A stretch of DNA of 35,939 nucleotides, taken from positions 1 to 35,939 of the forward strand of contig JAPLKB010000006.1 in assembly GCA_026388275.1 (NCBI GenBank). The letters are read 5' to 3'. Shown here in pieces: positions 1 to 10,700 of the stretch. Source of the stretch: Pseudomonadota bacterium (GTDB taxonomy: Bacteria > Desulfobacterota > Syntrophorhabdia > Syntrophorhabdales > Syntrophorhabdaceae). The translations under genes were made by a program, and so were the position numbers. Numbering within the stretch: the first letter of the stretch is position 1; the number at the start of each line of letters is the position of its first letter. Below the pieces are notes generated by a model that ran no database searches, was not told the DNA's origin, and saw only the letters and a program-made list of their open reading frames with translations.

Positions 1-122
1 ATAATGTAACTATCATTGTTGAGCTTGTTACCCCCATTGCCCTTGAGAAAGAACTCCGTTTTGCTATAAGGGAAGGTGGAAAGACTGTTGGAGCCGGCGT
101 TGTCACTGAGATTATAGAGTAG
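1..122 (+). CDS. tuf: Elongation factor Tu, C-terminal end (partial)
   Basis: The frame starting at base 3 encodes 39 residues and a TAG stop at 120-122. The end of the peptide, [14 protein letters not shown], is the conserved C-terminus of EF-Tu domain 3, the GTPase that brings aminoacyl-tRNA to the ribosome. The start of the gene lies outside the window. The order tuf - rpmG - tRNA-Trp - secE - nusG that follows is the classical bacterial arrangement and supports the call. The rpmG ribosome binding site begins directly after the stop, so the two are probably cotranscribed. Confidence 0.95.
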   Translation, partial: NVTIIVELVTPIALEKELRFAIREGGKTVGAGVVTEIIE

Positions 123-133
123 AGGGGAAAAAG

Positions 134-283
134 ATGAGGCAACTTGTAATACTTGCATGTTCGGAATGTAAGAACAGGAATTATACAACAACAAGAAATA
201 AACAAAAAACACCAGATAAGCTTGAAATGAAAAAGTATTGTAAATCTTGCAAGAAACATACATCACACAGAGAGACAAAATAA
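134..283 (+). CDS. rpmG: 50S ribosomal protein L33
   Basis: This is a 49-residue ORF starting at ATG 134 behind an AGGGG ribosome binding site. It begins [17 protein letters not shown] and carries four cysteines as two CxxC pairs (C9/C12 and C36/C39). It is therefore the zinc-binding (C+) form of L33, a small protein of the large ribosomal subunit near the E site. The length matches the family's usual ~50 residues. It sits 11 bp after tuf and just before tRNA-Trp, as in many bacteria. The gene is short but the call is firm. The C+ form suggests that ribosomal zinc is normally available in this organism; that last point is inference. Confidence 0.95.
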   Translation: MRQLVILACSECKNRNYTTTRNKQKTPDKLEMKKYCKSCKKHTSHRETK

Positions 284-285
284 GA

Positions 286-359
286 AGGCCAGTAGCTCTA
301 ACGGATAGAGCACCGGACTCCAAATCCGGGTGTTGGGGGTTCGAATCCCTCCTGGCCTG
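286..359 (+). tRNA. trnW: tRNA-Trp (anticodon CCA)
   Basis: A full cloverleaf can be folded. The acceptor stem AGGCCAG (286-292) pairs with CTGGCCT (352-358), with discriminator G359. The D stem is GCTC/GAGC. The anticodon stem CCGGA (313-317)/TCCGG (325-329) encloses loop CTCCAAA with anticodon CCA at 320-322. The T arm carries TTCGAAT. The 3' CCA is not encoded. Its place between rpmG and secE is the usual one for tRNA-Trp, and it must be cut out of the surrounding mRNA. Confidence 0.97.
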
Positions 360-376
360 TAAACTATGGAGATTTT

Positions 377-580
377 ATGGATCTCAAATCTAAATTGGAT
401 GGCATCAAGGATTACTTCAGAGAAGTTTATGTGGAAGCTAAAAGGGTCACATGGCCGTCAAGAAAAGATGCTGTTAAAGGGACTTATGTTGTATTGATAA
501 CAGTTGCAATTGCAGCAATATTTCTTGGTATTGTCGATGTAGGATTAGCAAAGATTATACAGGCGTTATTGCGTGGATAA
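377..580 (+). CDS. secE: Preprotein translocase subunit SecE
   Basis: This 67-residue protein has a short amphipathic N-terminal helix with the family signature EAKRVTWPSRKDA (about residues 20-32), followed by one hydrophobic membrane segment (about 38-62). This is the minimal single-span SecE found in most bacteria, not the three-span E. coli form. SecE clamps SecY in the inner-membrane SecYEG channel. A TGGAGA ribosome binding site lies just before ATG 377. The gene follows tRNA-Trp by 17 bp and is followed within 13 bp by the preferred start of nusG. Confidence 0.96.
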   Translation: MDLKSKLDGIKDYFREVYVEAKRVTWPSRKDAVKGTYVVLITVAIAAIFLGIVDVGLAKIIQALLRG

Positions 581-593
581 CCAGGATAATAAA

Positions 594-1139
594 ATGGAAG
601 AGATAATGGAAAAAAAGTGGTACGTTGTACACACATATTCTGGTTATGAACAGAAAGTGAGAGAGGGCTTGGAAGAAAATATACATAACGGTAAAATGGA
701 GTCATATTTTGGCGAGATTATAGTACCGTCAGAGATTATTATGGAGAGAGTTAAGGGACAGGTGAAAAAATCTCAACGGACGGTTTTTCCAGGATATATT
801 ATTGTGAATATGGTAATGAATAACGATACATGGTACCTTGTGAGAAATACACCAAAAGTAACCGGCTTTGTGGGATATGATAAGATGAACCCACCGCCTT
901 TACCTGAAAATGAGGTGAGCGAAATCTTAAGCGCCATTCAGGAAGGCAAGGGTAAAATTAAACCGAAAATTAGATTTGAAAAAGGCGATGGCGTTAAGGT
1001 AACTGAAGGACCTTTTACAAACTTTACGGGCAGTGTAGAGGAGATAAAACCTGAAAAAGGCAAGGTAAAAGTGCTCCTCAATATTTTCGGGAGAACAACT
1101 CCGGTTGAGTTGGATTTTATTCAGATAGAGAAAATATAA
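594..1139 (+). CDS. nusG: Transcription termination/antitermination protein NusG
   Basis: NusG binds the RNA polymerase clamp helices through its N-terminal NGN domain (WYVVHTYSGYEQKV at the start, FPGYIIVNM in the middle). It contacts S10 or Rho through a C-terminal KOW domain (FEKGDGVKVTEGPFTNFTG). Length is about 177-188 residues, normal for the family. Three starts are open: GTG 573 (overlapping secE by 8 nt), ATG 594 and ATG 606. ATG 594 is preferred because AGGA lies 7 nt upstream. ATG 606, with GGAAG just before it, would give the compact N-terminus common in homologues and cannot be excluded. The gene leads into the L11/L1 genes as usual. Confidence 0.95.
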   Translation: MEEIMEKKWYVVHTYSGYEQKVREGLEENIHNGKMESYFGEIIVPSEIIMERVKGQVKKSQRTVFPGYIIVNMVMNNDTWYLVRNTPKVTGFVGYDKMNPPPLPENEVSEILSAIQEGKGKIKPKIRFEKGDGVKVTEGPFTNFTGSVEEIKPEKGKVKVLLNIFGRTTPVELDFIQIEKI

Positions 1140-1151
1140 AGGAGTTGTAAG

Positions 1152-1580
1152 ATGGCAAAAAAAGTTGTGGCAATGGTGAAGTTACAGTTACAGGCAGGTC
1201 AGGCGACTCCATCACCTCCTGTCGGACCGGCTCTTGGTCAGCATGGTGTCAATATAATGGAATTCTGTAAGGCATTTAATGAAAGAACAAAGTCCCAGGA
1301 AGGAACTATTATCCCGGCATCAATAACAATTTTTTCTGACAGGACTTTTAGTTTTATTACGAAAACACCCCCTGCCACGTTTCTTATAAAAAGGGCAGCC
1401 AAATTGGCTAAAGGAGCACATAATCCAAAAAAAGAAACAGCTGGAACCATAGCAAAATCACAGATAAAAGAAATTGCCCAGTTAAAGATGCAGGATCTGA
1501 ATGCAAAAGATATTGACGGTGCAATAAAGATCATTGAAGGCAGTACGAGAAGTATGGGAATAGAGGTTGTGGAAGGATAA
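1152..1580 (+). CDS. rplK: 50S ribosomal protein L11
   Basis: This 142-residue protein begins [30 protein letters not shown], the family N-terminus with the proline-rich hinge (shown in part: [17 protein letters not shown]). L11 binds the GTPase-associated region of 23S rRNA together with L10/L12. The C-terminal rRNA-binding domain includes the stretch [16 protein letters not shown] 1152 is preceded by AAAGGAG with good spacing and follows nusG by 12 bp, so it is part of the same transcript. Confidence 0.97.
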   Translation: MAKKVVAMVKLQLQAGQATPSPPVGPALGQHGVNIMEFCKAFNERTKSQEGTIIPASITIFSDRTFSFITKTPPATFLIKRAAKLAKGAHNPKKETAGTIAKSQIKEIAQLKMQDLNAKDIDGAIKIIEGSTRSMGIEVVEG

Positions 1581-1673
1581 CGAAGCAGGCGAAAGGTATA
1601 GGGTATAAGGCAAAAATTAAACTCTTTGTCTTTTCCCATCAGTCCTTAGCCTACAATAGAAGGAGTAATACAC

Positions 1674-2378
1674 ATGGCAAAAGTAGGGAAAAAATATTCA
1701 GAGGCACGGGAAAAAATAGATAGAGAAAAAAAATATGATATGGATGAGGCCCTTGAACTGCTCCCACAGATTTCTTTTGCAAAGTTTGATGAGACTGTTG
1801 AATTGGCTTGCCGGCTTGGTGTTGATCCCAGACATGCCGACCAGATGGTCAGGGGTAGCGTTGCGCTCCCTAATGGGCTTGGTAAAGAAGTGAAAATAGT
1901 TGTTTTTGCAAAAGGACAAAAGGAGAAGGAAGCAGAGGAAGCCGGGGCAGATTATATCGGCGCAGAGGATTTGATTGAAAAAATTCAAAAGGGATGGCTG
2001 GATTTTGATAAGGCCGTTGCTACCCCGGATATGATGGGAGCGGTTAGTAAACTTGGTAAGATACTTGGTCCGAGAGGGCTTATGCCCAATCCGAAAGTAG
2101 GGACAGTGACTTTTGATATAGCCAAAACTGTAAAAGAAATGAAAGCAGGACGGGTGGAATTCAGGGTAGATAAAGCAGGAAATCTCCACGTTCCTGTCGG
2201 TAAACTCGGTTTTGGAAAAGAGAAGATAATAGAAAATATTAATTCACTCATCGAAGCTGTTATCAGATTAAAACCACCTTCAAGCAAAGGAGCTTACTTT
2301 AAGGGGTTGGCCGTTTGCACAACAATGAGTCCAGGCATAAAGATAGATCCTGTCTATGTTAGGAACTTGACTAAATAG
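1674..2378 (+). CDS. rplA: 50S ribosomal protein L1
   Basis: This is a 234-residue L1, the stalk protein beside the ribosomal E site and in many bacteria the translational repressor of its own rplK-rplA operon. Conserved stretches include GRGLMPNPK-like [15 protein letters not shown] (about residues 128-142) and the C-terminal [16 protein letters not shown]. The start ATG 1674 has AGAAGGAG upstream. A 93-bp spacer separates it from rplK; I could not identify a convincing L1-binding mimic there, although imperfect self-complementarity is visible. Confidence 0.97.
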   Translation: MAKVGKKYSEAREKIDREKKYDMDEALELLPQISFAKFDETVELACRLGVDPRHADQMVRGSVALPNGLGKEVKIVVFAKGQKEKEAEEAGADYIGAEDLIEKIQKGWLDFDKAVATPDMMGAVSKLGKILGPRGLMPNPKVGTVTFDIAKTVKEMKAGRVEFRVDKAGNLHVPVGKLGFGKEKIIENINSLIEAVIRLKPPSSKGAYFKGLAVCTTMSPGIKIDPVYVRNLTK

Positions 2379-2463
2379 GGAAAGAGTCAGAGAAAGCAGG
2401 TGCAAATATGTTAAACGATTACGGCCTGCCGAGATTTCGTGTTTTTTGTCTCCCTGACTTTCC
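2379..2463 (+). promoter_or_regulatory. Probable L10 leader (autoregulatory mRNA structure)
   Basis: Directly after the rplA stop, the arm at 2379-2390 (GGAAAG then GTCAG) can pair with 2450-2463 (CTGACTTTCC). A second stem, GCAGG 2396-2400 with CCTGC 2425-2429, is nested inside, and a GAGA stretch (2431-2434) follows. A long outer stem with an inner hairpin immediately upstream of rplJ is the known layout of the L10-leader family, bound by L10(L12)4 to repress rplJL. The pairing is visible in the sequence; the regulatory role is inferred from position and family knowledge. Confidence 0.62.
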
Positions 2464-2494
2464 ATATATTATATGAAAGGAGGGATGAAACCCA

Positions 2495-3016
2495 TTGGAA
2501 AGAACAAAAAAACAAAAGGTTGTTGAAGAATTAGGGGCTAAACTCAACCGGATGAATTCCATGTTTATTGCGGAATACAGCGGTCTGAAAGTATCCCAGA
2601 TGACAAAGCTCCGAAAAGAGCTGAGAAGCGTGGGTGTGGAATTTAGTGTTGTAAAAAACACGCTCTTAAATATTGCATCTGAAGGAACAAAGGCGCAAGC
2701 TCTGAAAGACAATTTTTCAGGTCCAAATGCAATTGTCTGCATTTATAAGGACCCGGTGAGTGCAGCGAAAACAATAACAGGTTTTTTGAAAGAGATGCCT
2801 CAATTGAAATTGAAAGCAGGTTTTCTGGGAGAACAGGTATTAACACCGGAAGACATTCTGAAGCTTGCTACGCTGCCATCAAGAGAAGTACTGATAGCGA
2901 AATTAATGGGCTTGCTGCTAGGTACGCCACAGAGATTCGTATATGTGCTTTCCGGTAATTTGAGCAAGCTTATGATAACACTGAATGCAATTAAAACAAA
3001 AAAAGAACAAGCCTGA
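2495..3016 (+). CDS. rplJ: 50S ribosomal protein L10
   Basis: L10 anchors the L7/L12 dimers to the ribosomal stalk base. The 173-residue product has the family's N-terminal rRNA/L11-binding domain (IAEYSGLKVSQMTKLRKELR, about residues 24-43), VVKNTLLNIA, and a C-terminal helix that binds L12. Translation starts at TTG 2495: AAGGAGGG at 2477-2484 lies about 10 nt upstream. An ATG at 2485 is in another frame and soon hits a stop. A rare start codon plus a structured leader agrees with tight translational control. rplL follows after 14 bp. Confidence 0.95.
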   Translation: MERTKKQKVVEELGAKLNRMNSMFIAEYSGLKVSQMTKLRKELRSVGVEFSVVKNTLLNIASEGTKAQALKDNFSGPNAIVCIYKDPVSAAKTITGFLKEMPQLKLKAGFLGEQVLTPEDILKLATLPSREVLIAKLMGLLLGTPQRFVYVLSGNLSKLMITLNAIKTKKEQA

Positions 3017-3030
3017 AGGAGGTATATTAA

Positions 3031-3423
3031 ATGAGCGTTACAAAAGAAGATGTTGTACAGTTTATTGAAAACATGACAATCCTTGAACTCTCTGATTTTA
3101 TAAAGGTACTAGAAGAGAAGTTTGGAGTTTCAGCAGCAATGCCCATGATGGCGGCTGCCCCGGCAGGTGGGGGACAGGCTGCAGCGGCTGCGGAACCGGT
3201 AGAGGAACAGACAGAGTTTAACGTTATCCTCACAGGATATGAAGCAGAGAAGAAGATACAGGTAATAAAAGTTGTAAGAGCTATTACAAGTCTTGGACTC
3301 AAAGAAGCAAAAGACCTTGTTGAAGGCGTCCCAAAACCTGTTAAAGAAGGTGTTTCAAAAGATGAAGCTGCAAATATCAAAAAACAGCTTGAAGAAGTAA
3401 GCGCACAGGTAAAAGTAGAGTAA
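3031..3423 (+). CDS. rplL: 50S ribosomal protein L7/L12
   Basis: This 130-residue protein has the L7/L12 architecture. A helical N-terminal dimerization domain (about residues 1-35) is followed by an alanine/glycine-rich hinge ([18 protein letters not shown]). The C-terminal factor-binding domain ([21 protein letters not shown] ... [14 protein letters not shown]) recruits elongation factors to the ribosome. A strong AAGGAGGT site precedes ATG 3031. It is slightly longer than the usual ~121-125 residues because of the hinge. Confidence 0.97.
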   Translation: MSVTKEDVVQFIENMTILELSDFIKVLEEKFGVSAAMPMMAAAPAGGGQAAAAAEPVEEQTEFNVILTGYEAEKKIQVIKVVRAITSLGLKEAKDLVEGVPKPVKEGVSKDEAANIKKQLEEVSAQVKVE

Positions 3424-3429
3424 TATCTT

Positions 3430-3485
3430 TAGCATAGAGCAAAAGGGCTGATATTTTCAGCCCTTTTGCTCCTGACTCTACGCTA
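3430..3485 (+). promoter_or_regulatory. Long perfect hairpin between rplL and rpoB (attenuator or RNase III site)
   Basis: A perfect 15-bp stem (3437-3451 with 3457-3471, loop TATTT) occupies the rplL-rpoB gap. It can be lengthened by TAGCATAGAG (3430-3439) against CTCTACGCTA (3476-3485) with one mismatch. No T-run follows, so it is not a standard full terminator. In E. coli this gap holds an attenuator and an RNase III processing stem, and the same job is inferred here. Confidence 0.6.
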
Positions 3486-3508
3486 AAAAACAAGGAGTGA
3501 ATAAAAAT

Positions 3509-6500
3509 ATGAGGGAAACTTTCCATAACAGGATATTCAGGAAGAACTACGGTAAGATAAAAGAAGTTCTCGATATTCCCAACCTGATTGAAACCCAGCT
3601 CGATTCCTATGAGATTTTTTTACAAAAGGATGTACGACCGGATAAAAGAGAAAATATAGGGCTACAGGCAGTTTTCAACAGCGTGTTTCCCATAAAAGAC
3701 TCTCATGAGACTACGACGCTCGAATTTGTAAAATATGAAATAGGTGAACCGAAAAATTCCGAAGAAGAATGTATCTTTCGGAGCGTAACATATGCTGCAC
3801 CAATGAGAGTTGCTATACGTCTTGTAGTGTGGAATGTTGATCCTGATACAAAAATTCGGGATATACGGGCAGTGAAGGAACAGGATGTATATTTCGGCGA
3901 GATTCCTCTTATGACCGAAAGAGGAACTTTTATTATAAACGGGACAGAAAGGGTTGTTGTCAGCCAGTTGCACCGATCGCCCGGTGTCTATTTTGATTGT
4001 GATCAGTCAAAATCAACCCTCGGAGGAAGCCTTTCATACAGCGCACGAATAATCCCGTACAGAGGCTCCTGGTTAGACTTTGAGTTTGACCATAAGGAAC
4101 TTGTTTATGTAAGAATAGATAAGAAGAAAAAGATGCATGTAACATTGTTTTTAAAAGCCCTTGGATATAAGGAAAAAGAGATACTTGATTATTATTATGA
4201 TAAAGAAACAATCATTATAAAAAATGAAAAGCTATATAAACAAACGCCCCTTGCACTTCTTGTTGGGCAGAAAGCACCTTCTGATATTATCAATGAAAAG
4301 ACAAAGGAAGTTATTGTAAAAAAACATAAAAAGATTACTAAAGCAGTGATCAAAAAGATGGAGTCTGCCAATATTAGTGAGATCCCCATTGAAGAAGGTG
4401 ACATCATCGGCAGAACTACATCGGAAAATGTCATTGACCCAAAAACAAAAGATATTTTAATTCCGATAAATAGAGAGATTACAATCGATGATATCGAAAA
4501 GATAATAAGCAAAAAAGTAAACAGGTTTGATACCCTTTTTATCGATAATCTGAATGTAAGCGCTTCCTTAAGCAAAACATTACGCGAGGACGGTTTAAAC
4601 ACCAAGGATGAGGCACTGCTTGGAATATACAGAAAGCTGAGGCCGGGAGATCCTCCTACTACAGAATTTGCTGAAGCCCTAATCCAAAATATGTTTTTCA
4701 GCCCTGAAAGATATGACCTTTCGAAAGTCGGCAGGCTCAAAATCAATCACAGGCTTAATCTTGACATTCCTCTGGAAGAAACAGTGTTAAGAAAAGAGGA
4801 TATCCTTGAGGTTGTGGGACATTTGCTCAGACTTAAAGATGCCCGGGGGCCTGGAGACGACATAGACCATCTTGGGAACAGAAGGGTGAGAACTGTGGGC
4901 GAGCTTCTTGAAAATCAGTTCAGGATGGGGCTTGTGCGGATGGAAAGGGCTATTAAAGAGAGACTTACATTCCCGGAGATGGAGACATTGATGCCCCATG
5001 ATCTGGTAAATCCAAAACCTGTTGCCAGCGCTGTAAAGGACTTTTTTTCAAGCAGTCAACTTTCTCAGTTTATGGATCAAACAAATCCACTCAGCGAGAT
5101 TACACACAAACGTAGATTGAGTGCCCTTGGACCAGGAGGCTTGACGCGTGAACGAGCGGGGTTTGAGGTCAGGGATGTTCACCCTACACATTATGGAAGA
5201 ATATGCCCTGTTGAGACGCCTGAAGGCCCGAATATCGGCTTGATAGCTTCACTTTCCACATATGCAAAAGTCAATGCATTTGGTTTTATAGAGACACCAT
5301 ACAGGGAAGTGGTCAACGGCAGGGTAACAAATAAAGTTAAATATCTCAGCGCGCTTGAAGAGGAGCCGTACTATGTTGCACAGGCAAACGCACCCGTTGA
5401 TAAGGATGGAAAGTTTACCGCAGATCTTATAACTGCTCAGAAAGGAGGAGGATTCTATCTGGTAAACCCGGAAGAAGTAAATTTTATGGACGTCTCCCCG
5501 AAGCAACTTGTAAGCGTCTCTGCATCACTAATCCCATTCCTGGAGCATGATGATGCAAACCGTGCTCTTATGGGATCAAACATGCAGCGACAGGCAGTGC
5601 CGTTGATCACTACAGAAGCTCCGATTATCGGTACGGGCATGGAAAAGGTTGTAGGCAGGGATTCCAGGGTAACAATAACAGCAAGATCTGCCGGTATTGT
5701 AAAGAGCGTAGATGCAAACAGGATCATTGTCCAGTATGAGGAAAAAGACAAAAACGAAGAGCCGGCCATTAAGATAGATGTATACAACCTTCTGAAATTC
5801 AGGAGATCAAATCAGGACACCTGCATAAACCAGAGAGCAATTGTGAATGAAGGTGACTATGTAAACAAGGGAGACGTACTTGCAGATGGGCCCTCTACAG
5901 ACAGAGGTGAACTTGCCCTTGGTAAGAATGTGCTGGTCGCGTTCATGCCATGGAGGGGATATAATTATGAAGACTCAGTGCTTGTGAATGAGCGGCTTGT
6001 CAAAGAAGATTTATTTACCTCTATACATGTTGAAGAATTGGAATGCGTTGTAAGGGACACAAAACTCGGCAAGGAAGAAATTACAAGGGATATACCAAGT
6101 ATCGGTGATGAAGCCCTAAAAGACCTTGATGAAAGCGGCATTGTAAGGGTTGGCGCAACGGTAAAACCCGGAGATATTCTTGTAGGCAAGGTTACTCCGA
6201 AGGGAGAAACACAGCTTACACCAGAAGAAAAACTTCTGCGTGCCATATTTGGTGAAAAAGCAGGTGATGTGAAAGACACATCACTCAGAGTACCGCATGG
6301 CATCGAAGGCATAGTCATTGATGTGAAGGTGCTTTCAAGAAGGGGTGTTGATAAGGATGACCGGAGCAGGCTTATAGAAGACATAGAGGTATCAAATATT
6401 TTAAAGGATCAGGAAGAACAGGTTAAGATTATTCTGGAAAGTACAATGGAAAAGCTGGGGGAAGCATTCCTCGGAAAAAAATCCCCTGTTGATATAAAGG

Positions 6501-7624
6501 ATGACAAAGGAAAAATAATTATCAAGAAAGGGGAAGTTCTCAATGTAACAAAAATAGGTTTTGTAAACCTTCATAAACTTCAGAATATTGATTTTAATAA
6601 TGATGAGCTGGAGGCCAAGGTCTCTAAAATACTTGACAGCAAAGAAAACCAGATTGAAATAATTAAACTGTATTATGAGGACAAGATAAACAAAATCAAG
6701 AAAGGCGATGAACTGCCTCCGGGCGTTATCAAAACGATCAAAGTATATGTAGTTATGAAAAGAAAGATTGCTGTGGGTGATAAAATATCAGGCCGCCACG
6801 GGAATAAAGGCATCGTATCTATCATTCTTCCCGAAGAGGATATGCCTTTCACGGAAGACGGGACACCTATTGACCTTGTTTTGAATCCTCTTGGTGTTCC
6901 ATCCCGTATGAATGCCGGACAGATACTAGAGGTACACCTTGGATGGGCAGCTAAAGAGCTTGGTAAGAAGATAGGCGAACTGGTTGACAACTATTACAAA
7001 AATACCAGTTCTCCAGAGATTATCAAGGCTAAACTGAAAAAGATTTTTAATCACGGTGAACTCAGCGGTTTTATTGAGAAACTGAGCGATGAGGAAATAA
7101 TAGAGTTGGCAGACAGGATGAGGAATGGCGTTAATGTAGCAGTTCCTGTTTTTGATAGTGCGAATGAGAGCGAGATAAAGGAATTGTTTGAAATGGCGGG
7201 AATGTCAGATAACAGGCAGGCACTACTTTACGACGGCAGAACAGGAGAGACATTTCACCATAAGGTCACCATAGGCAATATGTACTTTTTGAAATTACAC
7301 CATCTTGTTGACGACAAAATTCATGCCCGTTCCATAGGCCCATATTCACTTGTTACTCAGCAACCCCTTGGCGGAAAGGCACAATTTGGCGGACAACGAC
7401 TCGGGGAAATGGAAGTTTGGGCATTGGAGGCATATGGAGCCGCTTATTCTTTACAGGAATTCCTTACAATTAAATCTGATGATGTAAATGGCAGGATAAG
7501 GGCTTACGAAGCTATTGTAAAGGGTGAAGATGTACTTGAGCCGAGTCTCCCGGAATCTTTTAATGTATTGGTAAAAGAACTGGAGAGCTTATGCATACAC
7601 GTAGACCTTATTAGGGAAGAATAG
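3509..7624 (+). CDS. rpoB: DNA-directed RNA polymerase subunit beta
   Basis: This is the full beta subunit, about 1371 residues, forming one half of the RNA polymerase catalytic cleft. The rifampicin-pocket region ([20 protein letters not shown], about residues 517-536) has the ordinary sensitive-type residues, followed by [20 protein letters not shown]. The C-terminus carries the [13 protein letters not shown] block. A GTG at 3497 also opens the frame, but the AAGGAG site (3492-3497) overlaps that codon and lies 11 nt before ATG 3509, so 3509 is chosen. The gene follows rplL after the hairpin spacer and precedes rpoC by 104 bp. Confidence 0.97.
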   Translation: MRETFHNRIFRKNYGKIKEVLDIPNLIETQLDSYEIFLQKDVRPDKRENIGLQAVFNSVFPIKDSHETTTLEFVKYEIGEPKNSEEECIFRSVTYAAPMRVAIRLVVWNVDPDTKIRDIRAVKEQDVYFGEIPLMTERGTFIINGTERVVVSQLHRSPGVYFDCDQSKSTLGGSLSYSARIIPYRGSWLDFEFDHKELVYVRIDKKKKMHVTLFLKALGYKEKEILDYYYDKETIIIKNEKLYKQTPLALLVGQKAPSDIINEKTKEVIVKKHKKITKAVIKKMESANISEIPIEEGDIIGRTTSENVIDPKTKDILIPINREITIDDIEKIISKKVNRFDTLFIDNLNVSASLSKTLREDGLNTKDEALLGIYRKLRPGDPPTTEFAEALIQNMFFSPERYDLSKVGRLKINHRLNLDIPLEETVLRKEDILEVVGHLLRLKDARGPGDDIDHLGNRRVRTVGELLENQFRMGLVRMERAIKERLTFPEMETLMPHDLVNPKPVASAVKDFFSSSQLSQFMDQTNPLSEITHKRRLSALGPGGLTRERAGFEVRDVHPTHYGRICPVETPEGPNIGLIASLSTYAKVNAFGFIETPYREVVNGRVTNKVKYLSALEEEPYYVAQANAPVDKDGKFTADLITAQKGGGFYLVNPEEVNFMDVSPKQLVSVSASLIPFLEHDDANRALMGSNMQRQAVPLITTEAPIIGTGMEKVVGRDSRVTITARSAGIVKSVDANRIIVQYEEKDKNEEPAIKIDVYNLLKFRRSNQDTCINQRAIVNEGDYVNKGDVLADGPSTDRGELALGKNVLVAFMPWRGYNYEDSVLVNERLVKEDLFTSIHVEELECVVRDTKLGKEEITRDIPSIGDEALKDLDESGIVRVGATVKPGDILVGKVTPKGETQLTPEEKLLRAIFGEKAGDVKDTSLRVPHGIEGIVIDVKVLSRRGVDKDDRSRLIEDIEVSNILKDQEEQVKIILESTMEKLGEAFLGKKSPVDIKDDKGKIIIKKGEVLNVTKIGFVNLHKLQNIDFNNDELEAKVSKILDSKENQIEIIKLYYEDKINKIKKGDELPPGVIKTIKVYVVMKRKIAVGDKISGRHGNKGIVSIILPEEDMPFTEDGTPIDLVLNPLGVPSRMNAGQILEVHLGWAAKELGKKIGELVDNYYKNTSSPEIIKAKLKKIFNHGELSGFIEKLSDEEIIELADRMRNGVNVAVPVFDSANESEIKELFEMAGMSDNRQALLYDGRTGETFHHKVTIGNMYFLKLHHLVDDKIHARSIGPYSLVTQQPLGGKAQFGGQRLGEMEVWALEAYGAAYSLQEFLTIKSDDVNGRIRAYEAIVKGEDVLEPSLPESFNVLVKELESLCIHVDLIREE

Positions 7625-7650
7625 CAAAAGGCAGTGTTGAATTAATCAAT

Positions 7651-7703
7651 ATGGATGTTGAATTTTTGGGTTTATAAATCAACATTCAGCATTCAAAATT
7701 CAA
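7651..7703. repeat. Competing inverted repeats in the rpoB-rpoC spacer
   Basis: ATGTTGA at 7655-7661 is complementary to TCAACAT at 7679-7685. The overlapping TTGAATTTT at 7658-7666 is complementary to AAAATTCAA at 7695-7703. The two stems cannot form together. The spacer is made of short ATTCA-type words repeated on both strands, like a degenerate intergenic repeat rather than a terminator, since no T-run follows. Confidence 0.4.
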
Positions 7704-7728
7704 AACTGTTTTATACGGAGGTATAAGA

Positions 7729-10700
7729 TTGGAAGATTATTTTAAGGTTTTTGAAAAACAGAAGGATCCTTTGGGATATGCAGCTATGAGGTTATCGCTT
7801 GCATCTCCGGAAATCATTGAAAAATGGTCCTGTGGCGAGGTAAAAAAGCCTGAGACAATCAATTACCGGACTTTTAAGCCGGAGAAGGATGGGCTATTCT
7901 GCGCCAAGATATTTGGTCCTGTAAAGGATTATGAATGCATCTGTGGAAAATATAAGAGGATGAAACACAGAGGCATTATTTGTGAAAAATGCGGGGTAGA
8001 AGTCATTCAGTCAAAGGTGAGAAGAGAAAGAATGGGACATATAAAACTCGCATGTCCTGTTGCGCATATCTGGTTTTTGAAAAGCATGCCGAGTAAGATT
8101 GGGACCTTGCTTGAGCTAACGATAAAGGAAGTTGAAAGAGTTTTGTATTTTGAGATGTATATTGTTATCGAACCCGGTTCATCTCCGTATGAATTTTGTG
8201 AATTGATGAATGAGGAGAAATATATAGAGGCTAAAGGAAAGTATGGCGATACATTTGTAGGTGGGATAGGCGCTGAGGCAATGCGGGAATGCTTGAAGAA
8301 GATAGATATAGAGGAACTTACAAAAACACTCAGGATTGAGATGCGTGATACAGCAAGCGAGGCAAAAAAGAAGAAGCTTGCGAGAAGGCTTAAGGTGGTG
8401 GATGCTTTCAGGGTTTCAAAAGTGAAACCTGAATGGATGATACTTGATATTGTCCCTGTGCTTCCACCTGAACTTCGCCCCCTTGTTCCTCTTGATGGTG
8501 GAAGATTTGCAACTTCTGATCTGAATGACCTTTACAGAAGGGTGATAAACAGAAATAACAGACTGAAAAGATTGATGGAATTGAATGCTCCAGAAATTAT
8601 TATACGGAACGAAAAAAGAATGCTCCAAGAAGCAGTGGATGCTCTTTTTGATAATTCAAAACGCGGACGTGTTGTCACAGGGGCAAGCAAGAGACCTCTT
8701 AAGTCTTTGAGTGATATGCTCCGTGGTAAACAGGGAAGATTTCGTCAGAACCTTCTTGGAAAACGTGTAGACTACTCCGGCAGGTCTGTTATTGTTGTAG
8801 GCCCTCATTTAAGACTTCACCAGTGCGGTCTCCCGAAATCCATGGCTCTGGAGCTTTTCAAGCCCTTTGTATATAATAAATTGATAAAGAAAGGGTTTGC
8901 TACAACAATTAAGAACGCAAAAAAGATTGTTGAAAAAGAAAGACCCGAGGTCTGGGATGTACTCGAAGAGGCGATAAAAGAACACCCTGTGCTCTTGAAC
9001 AGGGCTCCAACATTACACCGGCTTGGAATTCAAGCCTTTGAACCGCAGCTTATTGATGGAAAAGCCATCCAATTGCATCCTCTTGTATGCACAGCCTATA
9101 ATGCTGATTTTGACGGAGACCAGATGGCGGTTCACGTCCCGCTTTCAATTGAGGCGCAGACTGAGGCGCGGGTACTCATGATGTCAACAAACAACATCCT
9201 TTCACCTGCAAACGGGAAGCCTATTATTGTTCCCACGCAGGACATCGTCCTTGGTCTTTACTATCTGACAATCGAAAGAAAGTATGTAAAAGGTGAAGGA
9301 AAAATATTTGCCGATCCCGAAGAGGTGAACATTGCCTATGATTGCGGGGAAATGGATTTACACGCACGGATAAAGGTGAGACTGGATGGAGGGCAGCTTG
9401 TTGATACAACCGTCGGCAGGGTTATTCTGAGAGATGTTGTTGAAAATGCCTTGATGGAACTGAATGCAGATCAGCGAACGTTGATTATGAACGAAATGTT
9501 TGAACTGATCAACAAGGTTATGGACAAAAAAACAATAGCCCAGCTTGTTGATAAATGTTACCGGGTAGCCGGGGAGAAAGGCACGGTAATCCTTTCCGAT
9601 AGATTGAAAGATCTGGGTTTTTATTTTGCAACAATAGGCGGTATTTCTATCTCGATAGACGATATGATTGTTCCAGCCAACAAACAGGAGCTTATTGAAA
9701 AGGCATATGATGAGGTACGCATTGTTCAGAAGCAGTATGCTGAAGGATTGATTACCGATGGTGAGCGATATAATAAGGTTATCGATATATGGGCAGATGT
9801 AACCGAAAAAATTGCAGATGAGCTTATGAGGGAACTTGGCACTGAAGAGATTATCAATCCTGAAGGAAAGGTAGAATATCAGAACAGTCTTAACCCAATA
9901 TTTATTATGGCAAATTCCGGTGCAAGAGGTAATGCTCAGCAGATCAGACAGCTCGCGGGTATGAGGGGCCTTATGGCAACACCTTCCGGCGAGATTATTG
10001 AAACACCGATTACGAGTAATTTTAGAGAAGGATTAACAGTTCAACAGTACTTTATATCCACCCATGGCGCACGTAAAGGTCTGGCTGATACCGCCCTCAA
10101 GACAGCGAACTCAGGTTATCTAACCAGGAGGCTTGTTGATGCTTCACAGGATGTGGTTGTATCGGAACATGACTGCGGCACCTTCGATGGAATTGAAGTA
10201 GGCTCACTGATAGAAGGCGGTGAGGTAATCGAACGTTTGGATACGAGGGTTCTCGGAAGAGTTGTGCTTGAAGACCTGAAAGATCCTGATGGAGAGATTA
10301 TTGTAAAAAGAAATGAAGAGATACGGGAAGAACACCTGAAGAAAATAGAAGAAGCCAGCTTTGAGAAGATAAAAATCCGTTCTGCTCTGACATGCAGGTC
10401 AAAACGCGGTATCTGCGTACTTTGTTACGGGAGAGATCTTGCACGAGGCCGTCTTGTAAGTATAGGTGAAGCAGTAGGTATCGTTGCTGCCCAATCTATA
10501 GGGGAACCAGGGACACAGCTTACTATGAGAACATTCCATATCGGCGGGGCGGCATCAAGAAGGATAGAGCAGTCTACTCTGGAAGCAAGAAATGACGGGT
10601 ATGTTAAATTGTTAAATGTAAAGGTAGTAAATAACAGAGAAGGTGTCCCTGTTGTTATGAACAGAAACGGCGAAATTGCCATTGTAGATGAAGCGGGCAG

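Noticed and set aside
1581-1673. L1-binding site before rplA
   Set aside because: Some imperfect self-complementarity exists, but nothing specific to the known L1 recognition structure could be recognised.
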